DNA of 64,000 nucleotides from an uncultured Sphingomonadales bacterium (lineage in GTDB: Bacteria; Pseudomonadota; Alphaproteobacteria; Sphingomonadales; Sphingomonadaceae), in the NCBI GenBank assembly GCA_903839675.1, contig CAIMDB010000018.1, positions 38,553 through 102,552 of the forward strand, given 5' to 3'. Every line of letters starts with the position of its first letter. The first letter of the stretch is position 1. Both the position numbers and the translations under genes were made by a program. The notes beneath the pieces are model-generated. The model searched no databases and was not told the origin of the DNA. It worked only from the letters and a program-made list of their open reading frames with translations. Shown here in pieces: positions 26,457 to 34,920 of this stretch.

Positions 26457-26914
26457 AGAACCCGCCAGACCCAAAGCTTGATGCCCGCCGGATAGCGCGC
26501 GCCGGAACAGACAAAGATGCTTTTGTTCATCCAGTCATATTTGCCGATGGGCGCGATGAATTCCGGCACCGTGCGGAAATAATATTCCGCAGGGTCGACC
26601 GGGTCACCTGCCGCAAGGCGCGCCATGACGTCTCGCGGGCCATGACGGAGCCCCTTGTTGCGGATCTGGATGACGACGCCATCATCAGTTTTAAGTGCGT
26701 ACATGGCATCAGCGACCGTGACACCGTCCGTGCGGGTCAACTGCCAATCCGCCGCATTGCCCATCAAGGCGCCTTTGATGAGCGGACCTTCAACCCGCCC
26801 ACCTTCAAAAATCGGAATGATGCGCCGTGTGCCATCGGGCGAGTCGCCAATAGGGATCGGCGCGCCAAGGCTGCCTTCGGCTTCATAGACGAATTCGAGG
26901 CCCGGCTTGATCAT
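26453..26914 (-). CDS. DUF3237-family protein
   Basis: This 153-residue protein fits the DUF3237 family, a small beta-barrel-like group of unknown function. It shows F-E-G-G-R-V-E-G-P-L-I-K-G, G-A-A-D-W-Q-L-like and A-E-Y-Y-F-R-T-V-P-E-F motifs. Its ATG overlaps the stop of the lignostilbene dioxygenase gene by ATGA, so the two are translated together. DUF3237 genes often sit in aromatic-degradation clusters. A binding or isomerase role on the dioxygenase substrate or product is possible, but I do not claim a function. Confidence 0.8.
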   Translation of the reverse strand: MIKPGLEFVYEAEGSLGAPIPIGDSPDGTRRIIPIFEGGRVEGPLIKGALMGNAADWQLTRTDGVTVADAMYALKTDDGVVIQIRNKGLRHGPRDVMARLAAGDPVDPAEYYFRTVPEFIAPIGKYDWMNKSIFVCSGARYPAGIKLWVWRVL

Positions 26915-28395
26915 GCGGCCAGTCCGATCTCGTCGGCATTGGCCCAGTTGCCATGCAAGCCAAAGCGCATCTGTATGGGGATGTTGATCGTTGCAATCGG
27001 GCCCTTTTCAATGTCCAGCGCATCGAACAACAGGAGGTCGCTGCGGTGCTCTTCAAGACGATTGCAGATCTGGACAATCCAGCCATCGCCCTCCGGCGCG
27101 TCCTTGCTGCGCGGGATGAAGCAGGGCTCCTGCAATGAAGATACAGGGCCGCACCACCAATGCTGCTCCTGCTTGGTTTGGTGGTCGATCAGGCACAGAC
27201 AGTTCATCAACAGCCCGCCCGCACTCCCGCCCTTCAGCTCGACCGGACGGCGGTAGTCCATCTCCAGCATCCAGCCATAGCGATAGGGCAGGCCGGCAAA
27301 TCGGTCATCCATCCGGGGGAACTCGCCAGCTGTCTGCGTGAGCTGGACTTCGCTATCAAAGGCGTCACTGTTGCTTGCCATGTCTACAGTCCAGCGGGTG
27401 AGATAGCTCATGGCTTCTTGTCCGTTGAACGGCGCACCGTTCACATCGGGGAAGAAGGGGAACATGTTGTTCTTCGCCACAGGGATATCGAAGTGGACCT
27501 TCGTCCCTTCCTGAAAGGCGTTCATGACATGGCTGTTGAAACTGTTGCCTGTTTTGAACCAGCGGATGTCGTCACCCGTCGCGCCAGCCTTGCGCGGTAA
27601 TACGCCGAGATAGACCGGCAGCGACGTATCAAACCCGAAATGGGGCATGCCCTTTTCCAATCGTTCCCAGCTGCCGATGCTGGGCATCACGTTGAACACG
27701 GCATAGTCTTCGGTAATCCCGAAGTCGTGCATCATGCAGTAATAGGGTGCCTTGAACCAGATTTCGTGGACCAGCTCTCCCTCAGGCGTCACTTCGTAAA
27801 AGGTGCAGTCATCGGTGCATAGCCCGGACGCGGCATAGCCAAAGGCGATCATGTTGCCGGTCTTAGGATCCATCTTTGGGTGGGCGGTGAAGGTTTGACC
27901 CGTCATCTTCTGGCCGGTCTTATCGTTGAAGAAATGGGTGAAGCCTTCTGTCTCCATCGTGGCCGGGTCCATCACCAGCGCGGGACTGTCTTCCTTCAAC
28001 GCATACAGCTTGCCGCCGTGAATCCAGGCATTGGTATTCGCTGTGCCCCGAATTTTGCCTTTCACGCTCTCATCATCGGTCAAAGGATTTCGGTAGGACC
28101 CAAACAGGGCCTTGCCCGCTTCATTTTCCAGCTTCCACTTATCGGTTTTTGCCCAACGCTGACGGAAATCGCATTGCCCATCGTGGATGTGAAACCGCGT
28201 GATCATGCCATCGCCGTTGAAAGAGATGTCATCGTCAGAGCGCGGTGGGAATTGCGGATCAGGCTGAACGCGGTAGAAGGCGCCATTGAGTTCGGGGGGG
28301 ATAGTTCCTTCATAGGCCAAGTCCGCAATATCGGCTTCGATGCGGGACGGCGCATTGAAGCCCGTGAAGGACGGGGTCTTTGGGAACTGTGCCAT
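26911..28395 (-). CDS. lsd: Lignostilbene-alpha,beta-dioxygenase
   Basis: This 494-residue protein is a carotenoid-cleavage-oxygenase-fold enzyme matching bacterial lignostilbene dioxygenases. The four iron-binding histidines are His172, His223 (M-M-H-D-F), His289 (N-S-H-V-M) and His481 (L-H-G-N-W). Phe59, Tyr101 and Lys134 coincide in number with the substrate-site residues described for this group, where Tyr and Lys activate the 4-hydroxyl. The enzyme splits the central double bond of lignostilbene to two aromatic aldehydes such as vanillin. The gene is divergent from a MarR regulator and coupled to DUF3237. Together with the NTF2-fold protein at 21132 it suggests a diarylpropane or phenylcoumaran route. 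Confidence 0.92.
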   Translation of the reverse strand: MAQFPKTPSFTGFNAPSRIEADIADLAYEGTIPPELNGAFYRVQPDPQFPPRSDDDISFNGDGMITRFHIHDGQCDFRQRWAKTDKWKLENEAGKALFGSYRNPLTDDESVKGKIRGTANTNAWIHGGKLYALKEDSPALVMDPATMETEGFTHFFNDKTGQKMTGQTFTAHPKMDPKTGNMIAFGYAASGLCTDDCTFYEVTPEGELVHEIWFKAPYYCMMHDFGITEDYAVFNVMPSIGSWERLEKGMPHFGFDTSLPVYLGVLPRKAGATGDDIRWFKTGNSFNSHVMNAFQEGTKVHFDIPVAKNNMFPFFPDVNGAPFNGQEAMSYLTRWTVDMASNSDAFDSEVQLTQTAGEFPRMDDRFAGLPYRYGWMLEMDYRRPVELKGGSAGGLLMNCLCLIDHQTKQEQHWWCGPVSSLQEPCFIPRSKDAPEGDGWIVQICNRLEEHRSDLLLFDALDIEKGPIATINIPIQMRFGLHGNWANADEIGLAA

Positions 28396-28422
28396 GGGGC
28401 AACCTCTCGACTCTGTTTGTAA

Positions 28423-28436
28423 GTTACACTAACAAT
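28423..28436. promoter_or_regulatory. Candidate operator between lsd and marR
   Basis: GTTACACTAACAAT contains the inverted repeat GTTA-CAC-TAAC and the half-site TAACAAT shared with the sites at 774 and 3349. It lies in the 52-base gap between the divergent dioxygenase and MarR genes. Binding by the adjacent MarR is inferred. Confidence 0.5.
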
Positions 28437-28447
28437 CGCGCCGAGGG

Positions 28448-28927
28448 ATGTTGATGGCAAGAACAAAAGAAACGTTGGTGATGACAACGCCGCCGATTGA
28501 GGGCGATGACGACATCGGCGAAATCCGCAACATCGTTGGGTTCCACATCCGACTGGCGCATGGCGCCGTTTACCGGCATTTCACAGAAACCTTCACCGAT
28601 CTTGATCTGACACAAAAGCAGGTCTCCGTTCTCTGGCTCGTGGATGACCACCCAGACATCGCCCAAACCGATTTGGCCCACCGCATGCGCATGGATCGCG
28701 CGACGACGATGGCCATCATCAACCGGCTTGAAGCGCGCGACCTTCTGATCCGGGGCAAGTCCGAAACAGATGGTCGCAAACAGACGCTCAACCTGACGGA
28801 TGTCGGGCAGGAAATGCTGCGTGTGGCGAAGCAGGCCATTCTTGATCACGAAAACTGGTTGAAGTCGCGCTTTTCGGACAAGGAAGTGACGAAGCTTATT
28901 GAACTGCTGACGCGCATCCACGAATAA
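28448..28927 (+). CDS. MarR-family transcriptional regulator
   Basis: This 159-residue MarR protein has a dimerising N-terminal helix region and the helix-turn-helix I-A-Q-T-D-L-A-H-R-M-R-M-D-R-A-T-T-M-A-I-I-N-R-L. The wing S-E-T-D-G-R-K-Q-T-L-N-L and a C-terminal dimer helix follow. GAGGG lies before ATG 28448, but ATG 28454 fits its spacing at least as well. It is divergent from the lignostilbene dioxygenase gene and just upstream of an AAHS transporter, and may control both. The inducer is likely an aromatic acid or its CoA ester, by family analogy. Confidence 0.88.
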   Translation: MLMARTKETLVMTTPPIEGDDDIGEIRNIVGFHIRLAHGAVYRHFTETFTDLDLTQKQVSVLWLVDDHPDIAQTDLAHRMRMDRATTMAIINRLEARDLLIRGKSETDGRKQTLNLTDVGQEMLRVAKQAILDHENWLKSRFSDKEVTKLIELLTRIHE

Positions 28928-28983
28928 AAAGCCGCCACCTAGAAGCCAGCAACACCTGAGAAGTTCCAATTGGGAGAGAGACC

Positions 28984-30318
28984 GTGAACGACCCCAGAAC
29001 GATCATAGACACCACAGCTATGAGCGCCCGCCAATGGATCGTGGTCGCTCTGATGGTGATCCTTAACGCGCTTGATGGCTTTGACGTTCTCTCCAGCGCC
29101 TTTGCAGCGCCGGGGATTACCAAAGAATGGGGTATTGAACGTTCTGCGCTGGGTGTTGTCCTTTCCGCGGAGTTGGTCGGCATGGGGTTCGGCTCCATTT
29201 TGCTGGGTGGCATGGCAGACCGTTATGGGCGCAAAGGCGCAATGCTGACTTGCCTCCTCTTCATGGCGGGCGGAATGTACATGGCCAGCACAGCGGGCGG
29301 CGTGACGTCCATGGTCGTCTTCCGCTTCATCACAGGCATCGGCATTGGCGGTATGCTCGCCGCCACGAACGCTGTGACGGCGGAGAGCAGCAACTCCATA
29401 TTCCGCCGCGCCGCGATCGCAGCTTATGTGGCGGGGTACCCGCTGGGCGCAATCATTGGTGGTATCGCGGCGTCGCAGTGGCTGTTGCCGGATCATGGCT
29501 GGCGCGGAATCTTTCTGTTTGGCGCGGTGGTCACAGCGGTGATTATTCCCTTCATTGCCTGGCTTGTGCCTGAAACCGCCGCCTATCATGCGACGACGCG
29601 TAACCTGAAAGGCGTTAATCAGACGCTCTCGGCCTTTGGTAAGGCACCCATCGAAACCTTGCCAATTCTGGATGAGGCAGCGCCCAAGCCGCGCCTGACG
29701 GATATTCTGTCCAATCCGAAGCTGCGGCCGATCACATTGTTGCTGGCGTTTGCCTACACATTTCACAGCATCACTTTCTATTATATCCTGAAGTTTGCGG
29801 TCCAGATCGTAGCTGATTATCCGCCCGGCTATCCGGCGTCAGAGGCCGCTACGGTGCTGACATGGGCCAATGTCGGCGGCTTTATGGGCAGCCTTTCCTT
29901 CGGCTTTGTTATGGCAAAGCTGGGCATACGCTGGCCGACGGCTTTCATGCTGCTGGTCGGATCAATTGCAGTGGCATCATTTGGGCTGGGCCGCGAAACC
30001 CTGTCAGCTTGGCAATGGGCCACAATCATCACCGGGTTCTTCACCAATGCCGCGATCAGCGGTTTTTATGCCGCTTTTGCCAGAGGTTTCCCCACCCATG
30101 CGCGCGGAACCGGAACCGGATTTGCGCTCGGCGTTGGTCGGCTGGGCGCGGCCGGAAGCCCCTTGCTCGCAGGGGCGCTGTTTACCTGGCTCGGCAATGA
30201 TCAGCTGTTGACCGTCTCAGCGATCATGGCTTCAGGCTCTGTGCTGGCGCTGGTCCTGTTCCTAATGTTGCCCGAACAGGATGGGGATGACATTCTGGCT
30301 GAGTCTGACAAAGCGTAA
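28984..30318 (+). CDS. AAHS-type aromatic acid transporter (MFS)
   Basis: This 444-residue MFS protein shows the aromatic acid:H+ symporter signature L-D-G-F-D-V-L in helix 1 and G-M-A-D-R-Y-G-R-K-G in the loop after helix 2. The PcaK and VanK transporters have the same motifs. About twelve hydrophobic segments are present. The start is GTG 28984 after GGGAGAGAG. It follows the MarR gene by 56 bases and converges with a CoA ligase gene. Uptake of a benzoate- or cinnamate-type acid is the likely role. Confidence 0.88.
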   Translation: MNDPRTIIDTTAMSARQWIVVALMVILNALDGFDVLSSAFAAPGITKEWGIERSALGVVLSAELVGMGFGSILLGGMADRYGRKGAMLTCLLFMAGGMYMASTAGGVTSMVVFRFITGIGIGGMLAATNAVTAESSNSIFRRAAIAAYVAGYPLGAIIGGIAASQWLLPDHGWRGIFLFGAVVTAVIIPFIAWLVPETAAYHATTRNLKGVNQTLSAFGKAPIETLPILDEAAPKPRLTDILSNPKLRPITLLLAFAYTFHSITFYYILKFAVQIVADYPPGYPASEAATVLTWANVGGFMGSLSFGFVMAKLGIRWPTAFMLLVGSIAVASFGLGRETLSAWQWATIITGFFTNAAISGFYAAFARGFPTHARGTGTGFALGVGRLGAAGSPLLAGALFTWLGNDQLLTVSAIMASGSVLALVLFLMLPEQDGDDILAESDKA

Positions 30319-30321
30319 AGA

Positions 30322-31824
30322 TTACGCCAGACCCAGTTCCTCCAAGGCGCGGGCACGCAATAGGTGTTTCTGCACCTTGCCCGATGCCGTGCGGGGGATG
30401 CCATCCGTAACGATAGCGGTCTTCGGCACTTTGAACTTGGCAAGGCGTTCCGTGCAATGGGCAATCACCTCTTCAGGTGTGATGCTGTATCCGGGGACGG
30501 GGATGACATAAGCACGGCCGACTTCGCCCCAGCGTTCATCCGGCACGCCGACCACAGCGCATTCGCCAATAGCCGTTAGTTCGGCGAGGACCGCTTCAAC
30601 TTCTGCCGGATAGACGTTTTCGCCGCCGGAGATGTACATGTCCTTCTTGCGGTCGACGATGTAGAAGAACCCATCCTCATCGCGCATGGCGGCGTCACCG
30701 GTCACGAACCAGCCATCGACAAAGGCCTTGGCCGTTAGATCCGGCTGCTTCCAATAGCCGTGCGCCACGCAAGGTCCGCGCACCAAGAGCTCACCGCGTT
30801 CGCCGGTCGGGACTTCCTTGCCGTCATCATCGACGATTTTGGTTTCAACTGTCATCAGCGGCAGGCCGCAACTGCCAGCCTTGCGAAGCAGTGTCGGCAG
30901 ATCATGCGCCGGCATCGCAAAGTTGGAGCCGGTTTCGGACATGCCGAAGCCTTCTGAAATGCGGACGCCAGCCTTCACGAAGCGCTCGGATTGTGCCTTT
31001 GGGTTCGGCGCGCCGCCAATGGCCCAGCTAACGATATTCTTCAGCTTCTCCGGCGCAAATGTGGGTTGGTTCCAAAGAGTGGCAGCCATCTGTGGGACTG
31101 AGAAATAATGGGTCACACCAAGCGCAGGGTCAGTCATCCGCTCCAGCGTGTGGACGGGGTCAAAACCTTTGGAGATGAGCAGCGTGGCCCCGGCCTGGAT
31201 GGGGGAGCGGGCGGCGGCGTAAAGGCCAGCTGTGTGGAACAAGGGCATGTCGCACAGGAACACGCTGCGCATGGTGACATCATTGCCATAGATGAAGTTG
31301 GCGCAGCCCCAAAAGGCGTTCTCTTCGGAGAGCATGACGCCCTTGGGCCGACCGCTGGTGCCGGAGGTGTAGAGGAAAGTCGCGACATCGCCAAAGGGGC
31401 GGCGTGCATCGGGGGAGGGTTTGGCCCCCTCTTGCCCAAGCGACAACATGTCGGCCACCGCCATGGCACGACGCGCGGCTGACGGCGGGGCGAACTCGGG
31501 ATCATGAAACACAATTTCCGGCTCAGCATCTGCTGCCAGCGCATCAATTTCGGCACTGGCGAGGCGCCAGTTGAACGGGACGAAAATTGAACCTGCGCGT
31601 GCCCCCGCATGCTGAAGGATAACCATCTCTGCGCAATTTTTGGAGAGGGTCGCAAGGCGAACGCCACTGTTCGGACCGAACTCGCCTTCAATCCAGGCGG
31701 CCAAGCGATCAACCGCTTGGTTGAGCGCGCCATAGGTCCAACGTCGGTCGCTCTCAAGATCGACAATCGCCAGCGCATCAGGATTTGCGCGGGCGTAGGA
31801 ATGGATGGGGTCGCAAAAGGTCAT
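30322..31824 (-). CDS. AMP-forming acyl-CoA ligase
   Basis: This 500-residue adenylate-forming enzyme has the P-loop-like T-S-G-T-S-G-R-P-K-G, the G-F-G-M-S-E-T motif, D-G-W-F-V-T-G-D and the C-terminal lysine in R-T-A-S-G-K-V-Q. It activates a carboxylic acid as its CoA thioester with ATP. The gene lies 77 bases downstream of a FerB-type gene on the same strand, so a hydroxycinnamate such as ferulate is a sensible substrate. SYK-6 FerA, as I recall, belongs to a different ligase family, so I give no ferA symbol. Confidence 0.85.
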   Translation of the reverse strand: MTFCDPIHSYARANPDALAIVDLESDRRWTYGALNQAVDRLAAWIEGEFGPNSGVRLATLSKNCAEMVILQHAGARAGSIFVPFNWRLASAEIDALAADAEPEIVFHDPEFAPPSAARRAMAVADMLSLGQEGAKPSPDARRPFGDVATFLYTSGTSGRPKGVMLSEENAFWGCANFIYGNDVTMRSVFLCDMPLFHTAGLYAAARSPIQAGATLLISKGFDPVHTLERMTDPALGVTHYFSVPQMAATLWNQPTFAPEKLKNIVSWAIGGAPNPKAQSERFVKAGVRISEGFGMSETGSNFAMPAHDLPTLLRKAGSCGLPLMTVETKIVDDDGKEVPTGERGELLVRGPCVAHGYWKQPDLTAKAFVDGWFVTGDAAMRDEDGFFYIVDRKKDMYISGGENVYPAEVEAVLAELTAIGECAVVGVPDERWGEVGRAYVIPVPGYSITPEEVIAHCTERLAKFKVPKTAIVTDGIPRTASGKVQKHLLRARALEELGLA

Positions 31825-31867
31825 GGCAGGATCGCGCTTTGCATTTTGGGGAGAGGTAAAGATGGAT

Positions 31868-31892
31868 GGGGTTCCGCCAAAGACGAAACCCC
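31868..31892 (-). terminator. Weak hairpin between ferB and CoA ligase
   Basis: GGGGTT (31868-31873) pairs with AACCCC (31887-31892) around a 13-base loop, in the 77-base gap after the FerB gene. No T-run follows on the minus strand. It may attenuate rather than stop transcription into the ligase. Confidence 0.3.
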
Positions 31893-31901
31893 AAGTTCAT
31901 C

Positions 31902-32741
31902 TTATGACTTCACCTTGTTCACGTCGAACGTTTCCAGCCCAGGCTTGAAGCTCTTTTCGTCGAGGAACTGACGGGTAGCTTCCTTACGTGCGGCGGCACC
32001 GCCAAAGCTGTGCAGCGCTTCCTGCGCACGGATCTGATATTCCAGACCATTGTCATAGGTCATGTCGACCATACGGCGCATTGTCCATTTGGTGGCGCGA
32101 AGGGCGTGGCCATCCTTCTTCTTGAGCACGTTGGCAATTTCAAGAACGCGGGCGTGCAGCTTGTCCGCAGGAACGGCCTCGGTGATGAGGCCCTGTTCTT
32201 CAGCCTGCTTGCCCGAGAGGTTTTCACCCATCATTGCGTGGTACATGGCCTTGCGGAACGGCATAAGTTCCTGTGCGACCTTGGATGCACCGCCGCCGGG
32301 GAGGATGCCCCAGTTGATTTCGGAAAGGCCGAACTGCGCATCTTCACTGGCAATGGCGATGTCGCAGCCGAAAAGCGGGCCATAGCCGCCGCCGAAGCAC
32401 CAGCCGTTGATCATTGCGATGGTTGGCTTCTCATACCAACGCAGCCGCTCGAACCAGCCATAGCTTTCGCGCTGCGATTTGCGGATGGCGCCCAGTCCAA
32501 GCGCTTCGGTTTCGCGGAAATATTCCTTCAAATCCATGCCAGCGGTCCAGGCTTCGCCTTCGCCTGTCAGGACCAGAACCTTCACATCATCGCGGAATTC
32601 CAGTTCTTCCAGAACCTTCTTCATCTGACGGTTGAGCTTGGGGCTCATGCAGTTGCGCTTTTCAGGGCGGTTGAACTTCACCCAGGCAATGTCGTTTTCG
32701 ACGGTATAGGCTACGGTATCTTCTTCAGCACGATCTGACAT
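31902..32741 (-). CDS. ferB: Feruloyl-CoA hydratase/lyase
   Basis: This 279-residue crotonase-fold enzyme matches hydroxycinnamoyl-CoA hydratase-lyases. Signatures include W-T-A-G-M-D-L-K-E-Y-F-R-E, N-G-W-C-F-G-G-G and G-L-S-E-I-N-W-G. Tyr74, Glu141 and Tyr235 correspond to the catalytic Tyr75, Glu143 and Tyr239 of the Pseudomonas enzyme. It hydrates feruloyl-CoA and splits it into vanillin and acetyl-CoA. The gene is divergent from a MarR gene across an inverted repeat, the same arrangement as ferB and ferC in Sphingobium. The G-I-L-P-G-G-G-A-S loop after the Glu differs somewhat from other FerBs, so a relative acting on another cinnamate is possible. Confidence 0.87.
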   Translation of the reverse strand: MSDRAEEDTVAYTVENDIAWVKFNRPEKRNCMSPKLNRQMKKVLEELEFRDDVKVLVLTGEGEAWTAGMDLKEYFRETEALGLGAIRKSQRESYGWFERLRWYEKPTIAMINGWCFGGGYGPLFGCDIAIASEDAQFGLSEINWGILPGGGASKVAQELMPFRKAMYHAMMGENLSGKQAEEQGLITEAVPADKLHARVLEIANVLKKKDGHALRATKWTMRRMVDMTYDNGLEYQIRAQEALHSFGGAAARKEATRQFLDEKSFKPGLETFDVNKVKS

Positions 32742-32762
32742 GGCTCACCTCTTCGCAAATTA

Positions 32763-32779
32763 TGTTATGGTCAATAACA
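32763..32779. promoter_or_regulatory. Inverted repeat, likely FerC-type operator
   Basis: TGTTAT (32763-32768) and ATAACA (32774-32779) form a perfect 6-bp inverted repeat with a 5-base spacer, 22 bases from the ferB start. It lies between ferB and the divergent MarR gene and is the best candidate for the MarR binding site. Confidence 0.6.
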
Positions 32780-32821
32780 GTCGACATTGCAGAGGACAAG
32801 CGTCATTGATAGCGGGTAACC

Positions 32822-33244
32822 ATGCGCGATCCGCTTCTTCAATATCCCGGCTATGTTTTGCGCCGCGCTTCAAGTGCTGCCATGGCGGAGCTTGCGGCGC
32901 GGATTGTGGTGCTCGGCTTGCGCACAACAGAAGCCACTATTCTTCAAATTGTGGCAGAAAATCCAGGTATATCCCAAAGTGCGCTTGGGCGGATGCTTGA
33001 TATTCAGCGCGCCAATATGACTCCGATCGCCGCACGGCTTGAAGCGCGCGGGCTCATGCGCCGGTTGCCCAGTGACGGTCGCTCTCTGGGGTTGGAGTTG
33101 ACGCCGGAAGGTAAACAGCTTGCTGAGAAGGCGCAGGCTGTCGTCGACGCATTTGAAACAGAATTGACCAACCGAATTCCCCCCGAACATCGGGCCCATC
33201 TTATGCCGGCCTTGCTGGCATTATGGCCTTCAGCGGACGGTTAA
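32822..33244 (+). CDS. MarR-family regulator (FerC-like)
   Basis: This 140-residue MarR protein has the helix-turn-helix I-S-Q-S-A-L-G-R-M-L-D-I-Q-R-A-N-M-T-P-I-A-A-R-L. A wing at L-P-S-D-G-R-S-L-G-L-E-L and long terminal helices follow. It is divergent from ferB, the position of FerC in Sphingobium, which represses ferulate genes until a hydroxycinnamoyl-CoA binds. The inverted repeat at 32763 is its likely site. I leave the symbol blank because identity with FerC is not certain. Confidence 0.85.
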   Translation: MRDPLLQYPGYVLRRASSAAMAELAARIVVLGLRTTEATILQIVAENPGISQSALGRMLDIQRANMTPIAARLEARGLMRRLPSDGRSLGLELTPEGKQLAEKAQAVVDAFETELTNRIPPEHRAHLMPALLALWPSADG

Positions 33245-33302
33245 AAACCAGCCGCGTTTCACTGCCGCCCCGTTGACGGTCAACGCCTCTCAGCCGTAGG
33301 TG

Positions 33303-33312
33303 TTGCATACAA
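33303..33312. promoter_or_regulatory. TTGCATACAA palindrome before CoA ligase
   Basis: TTGCATACAA, flanked by GTG and ATCATC, lies 16 bases before the first possible start of the CoA ligase. It is identical in core to the element at 14591 and to the reversed one at 48690. The close position suggests repression by blocking transcription. Confidence 0.6.
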
Positions 33313-33327
33313 ATCATCAGGAGCAGG

Positions 33328-34914
33328 GTGCCGACAATGCGCGCTATTGACTATTTTGACCGCGGGCACGACCGCAAGCCGAGCCGAACGGCGATCATCG
33401 ACACGGTCACGGGCCAGCAATGGACCTTTGCCGAGGTCAAGGCGCTCTCCGAACAGATCGCCGCCGCAATGCAGAAGCACGGCTTCAAGAGCCAGGATCT
33501 GCTTGCGCTTTACGGGCCGAACAGCGGCATGCTGCTCGTGGCGCTGCTCGCCATGTGGCGCGCCAACGGCAAATGGATCCCGGTCAACACGCGCAACGCG
33601 ATTGACGCCAACGCCGGCTATATCAACTACGTCCGCTGTAACTGGATGTTCTACCACTCCAGCCTTGTCGACGAAGTGACGCAGCTGCGCCGGCTGTGCC
33701 CGACACTCAACACATTCGTCTGCATCGACAAGCCGATGGACAATGAATGGGGCGGAGACCCCTCGCTCGACCAGTTCATCGGCGGCGCGACCGCGGCGGA
33801 CTTTGTCGAACCCGAAATCGACGCGTTCGGCAACATGCACGAACTGGTCGGTATCTTCCCGACAGGTGGCACCACCGGGCCGTCAAAGGGCGCCAACGTC
33901 ACCAACCTTGGTTGGGGCACGATGATCGAGACCGCAGCCGACGGCATGGGCGGACGCACCGACAATCCTGTAGCGCTTGTCTCCGCGCCGATCACGCACG
34001 CAGCGGGACCGATTGCGCTGTCAACGATGAGCCTTGGAGCGACGCAGGTCATCCTTCCCGGCTTCGACGCGGAAAAGGTGCTGCAGGCGATTGACCATTA
34101 CAAGATCAGCCACATGTATCTGCCGCCGACGGCGCTTTACCAGCTGCTCGCCTCGCCCGAGATCGGAAGCCACGACTATACGTCGCTGCGGATCTTCATC
34201 CTCGTCGGATCACCGTGCAGCCCGGAAAAGCTGCGTCAGGCGGTCGAGGTGTTCGGTCCGTGTATGTGCCAGTCGTACGGTCAGGTGGAATGCCCTATGA
34301 TCGTTGCCTGGTTTCCGCCGGAAGACGTGGCACGTTTCGCCAAGGAAGCGCCGGAAAAGCTGGCGTCATGCGGCAAGGTGACGCGCTCGCTCAAGGTGGC
34401 GCTGCTCGACGATGACGGAAATCAGGTCCCGCTTGGCGAGGCCGGCGAAATCTGCGCGCGCGGCGTTCTTGTCTCGCACAGCTATTTCGAAAAGCCCGAG
34501 GAAACCGCCGAAGTCCGCAAGTTCGGCTGGCACCACACCGGCGACGTCGGCAAGTTTGACGAAGATGGGTATCTCTACATCGTTGACCGCAAGAAGGACA
34601 TGGTCGTCTCCGGCGGCTTCAACGTCTTCACGTCTGAAGTCGAAGCGGCTGTGACGGAAATTGCCGAAGTGCGCGAATGCGCCGTCATCGGAATCCCGCA
34701 CGAAAAATGGGGCGAACAGGTACACGCTATTGTTGTCGCCGATGGCATCGACGAAGCGACCGTCATTGCACATTGCAAGGCCCGTTTGGGCGGCGTGAAA
34801 GCGCCAAAGTCGGTCGCTTTTGTCGACGCCATCCCGCGCACGGCGGCAGGCAAAATGGACAAGAAGGCGTTGCGCATTCCCTATTGGGGTGAAAACGCCC
34901 GCATGGTGAACTAG
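33328..34914 (+). CDS. AMP-forming acyl-CoA ligase 2
   Basis: This 528-residue adenylate-forming ligase has F-P-T-G-G-T-T-G-P-S-K-G, the aromatic-rich Q-S-Y-G-Q-V-E core, W-H-H-T-G-D-V-G and R-T-A-A-G-K-M-D. It should make a CoA thioester from an aromatic or fatty acid. The start is GTG 33328 or ATG 33337; AGGAG favours neither strongly. The gene stands alone between the FerC-like gene and a convergent hydrolase, and its promoter carries the TTGCATACAA element. It looks richer in G- and C-ending codons than its neighbours, which may hint at a separate origin. Confidence 0.85.
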   Translation: MPTMRAIDYFDRGHDRKPSRTAIIDTVTGQQWTFAEVKALSEQIAAAMQKHGFKSQDLLALYGPNSGMLLVALLAMWRANGKWIPVNTRNAIDANAGYINYVRCNWMFYHSSLVDEVTQLRRLCPTLNTFVCIDKPMDNEWGGDPSLDQFIGGATAADFVEPEIDAFGNMHELVGIFPTGGTTGPSKGANVTNLGWGTMIETAADGMGGRTDNPVALVSAPITHAAGPIALSTMSLGATQVILPGFDAEKVLQAIDHYKISHMYLPPTALYQLLASPEIGSHDYTSLRIFILVGSPCSPEKLRQAVEVFGPCMCQSYGQVECPMIVAWFPPEDVARFAKEAPEKLASCGKVTRSLKVALLDDDGNQVPLGEAGEICARGVLVSHSYFEKPEETAEVRKFGWHHTGDVGKFDEDGYLYIVDRKKDMVVSGGFNVFTSEVEAAVTEIAEVRECAVIGIPHEKWGEQVHAIVVADGIDEATVIAHCKARLGGVKAPKSVAFVDAIPRTAAGKMDKKALRIPYWGENARMVN

Positions 34915-34920
34915 CCTAGG

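Noticed and set aside
26642..27256. 204-residue plus-strand frame opposite DUF3237 and lsd
   Set aside because: It is a shadow of two well-supported genes, without a ribosome site.
30322..31824. Naming the CoA ligase ferA
   Set aside because: It is AMP-forming, whereas the SYK-6 FerA as I recall belongs to another ligase family; position next to ferB alone is not enough.
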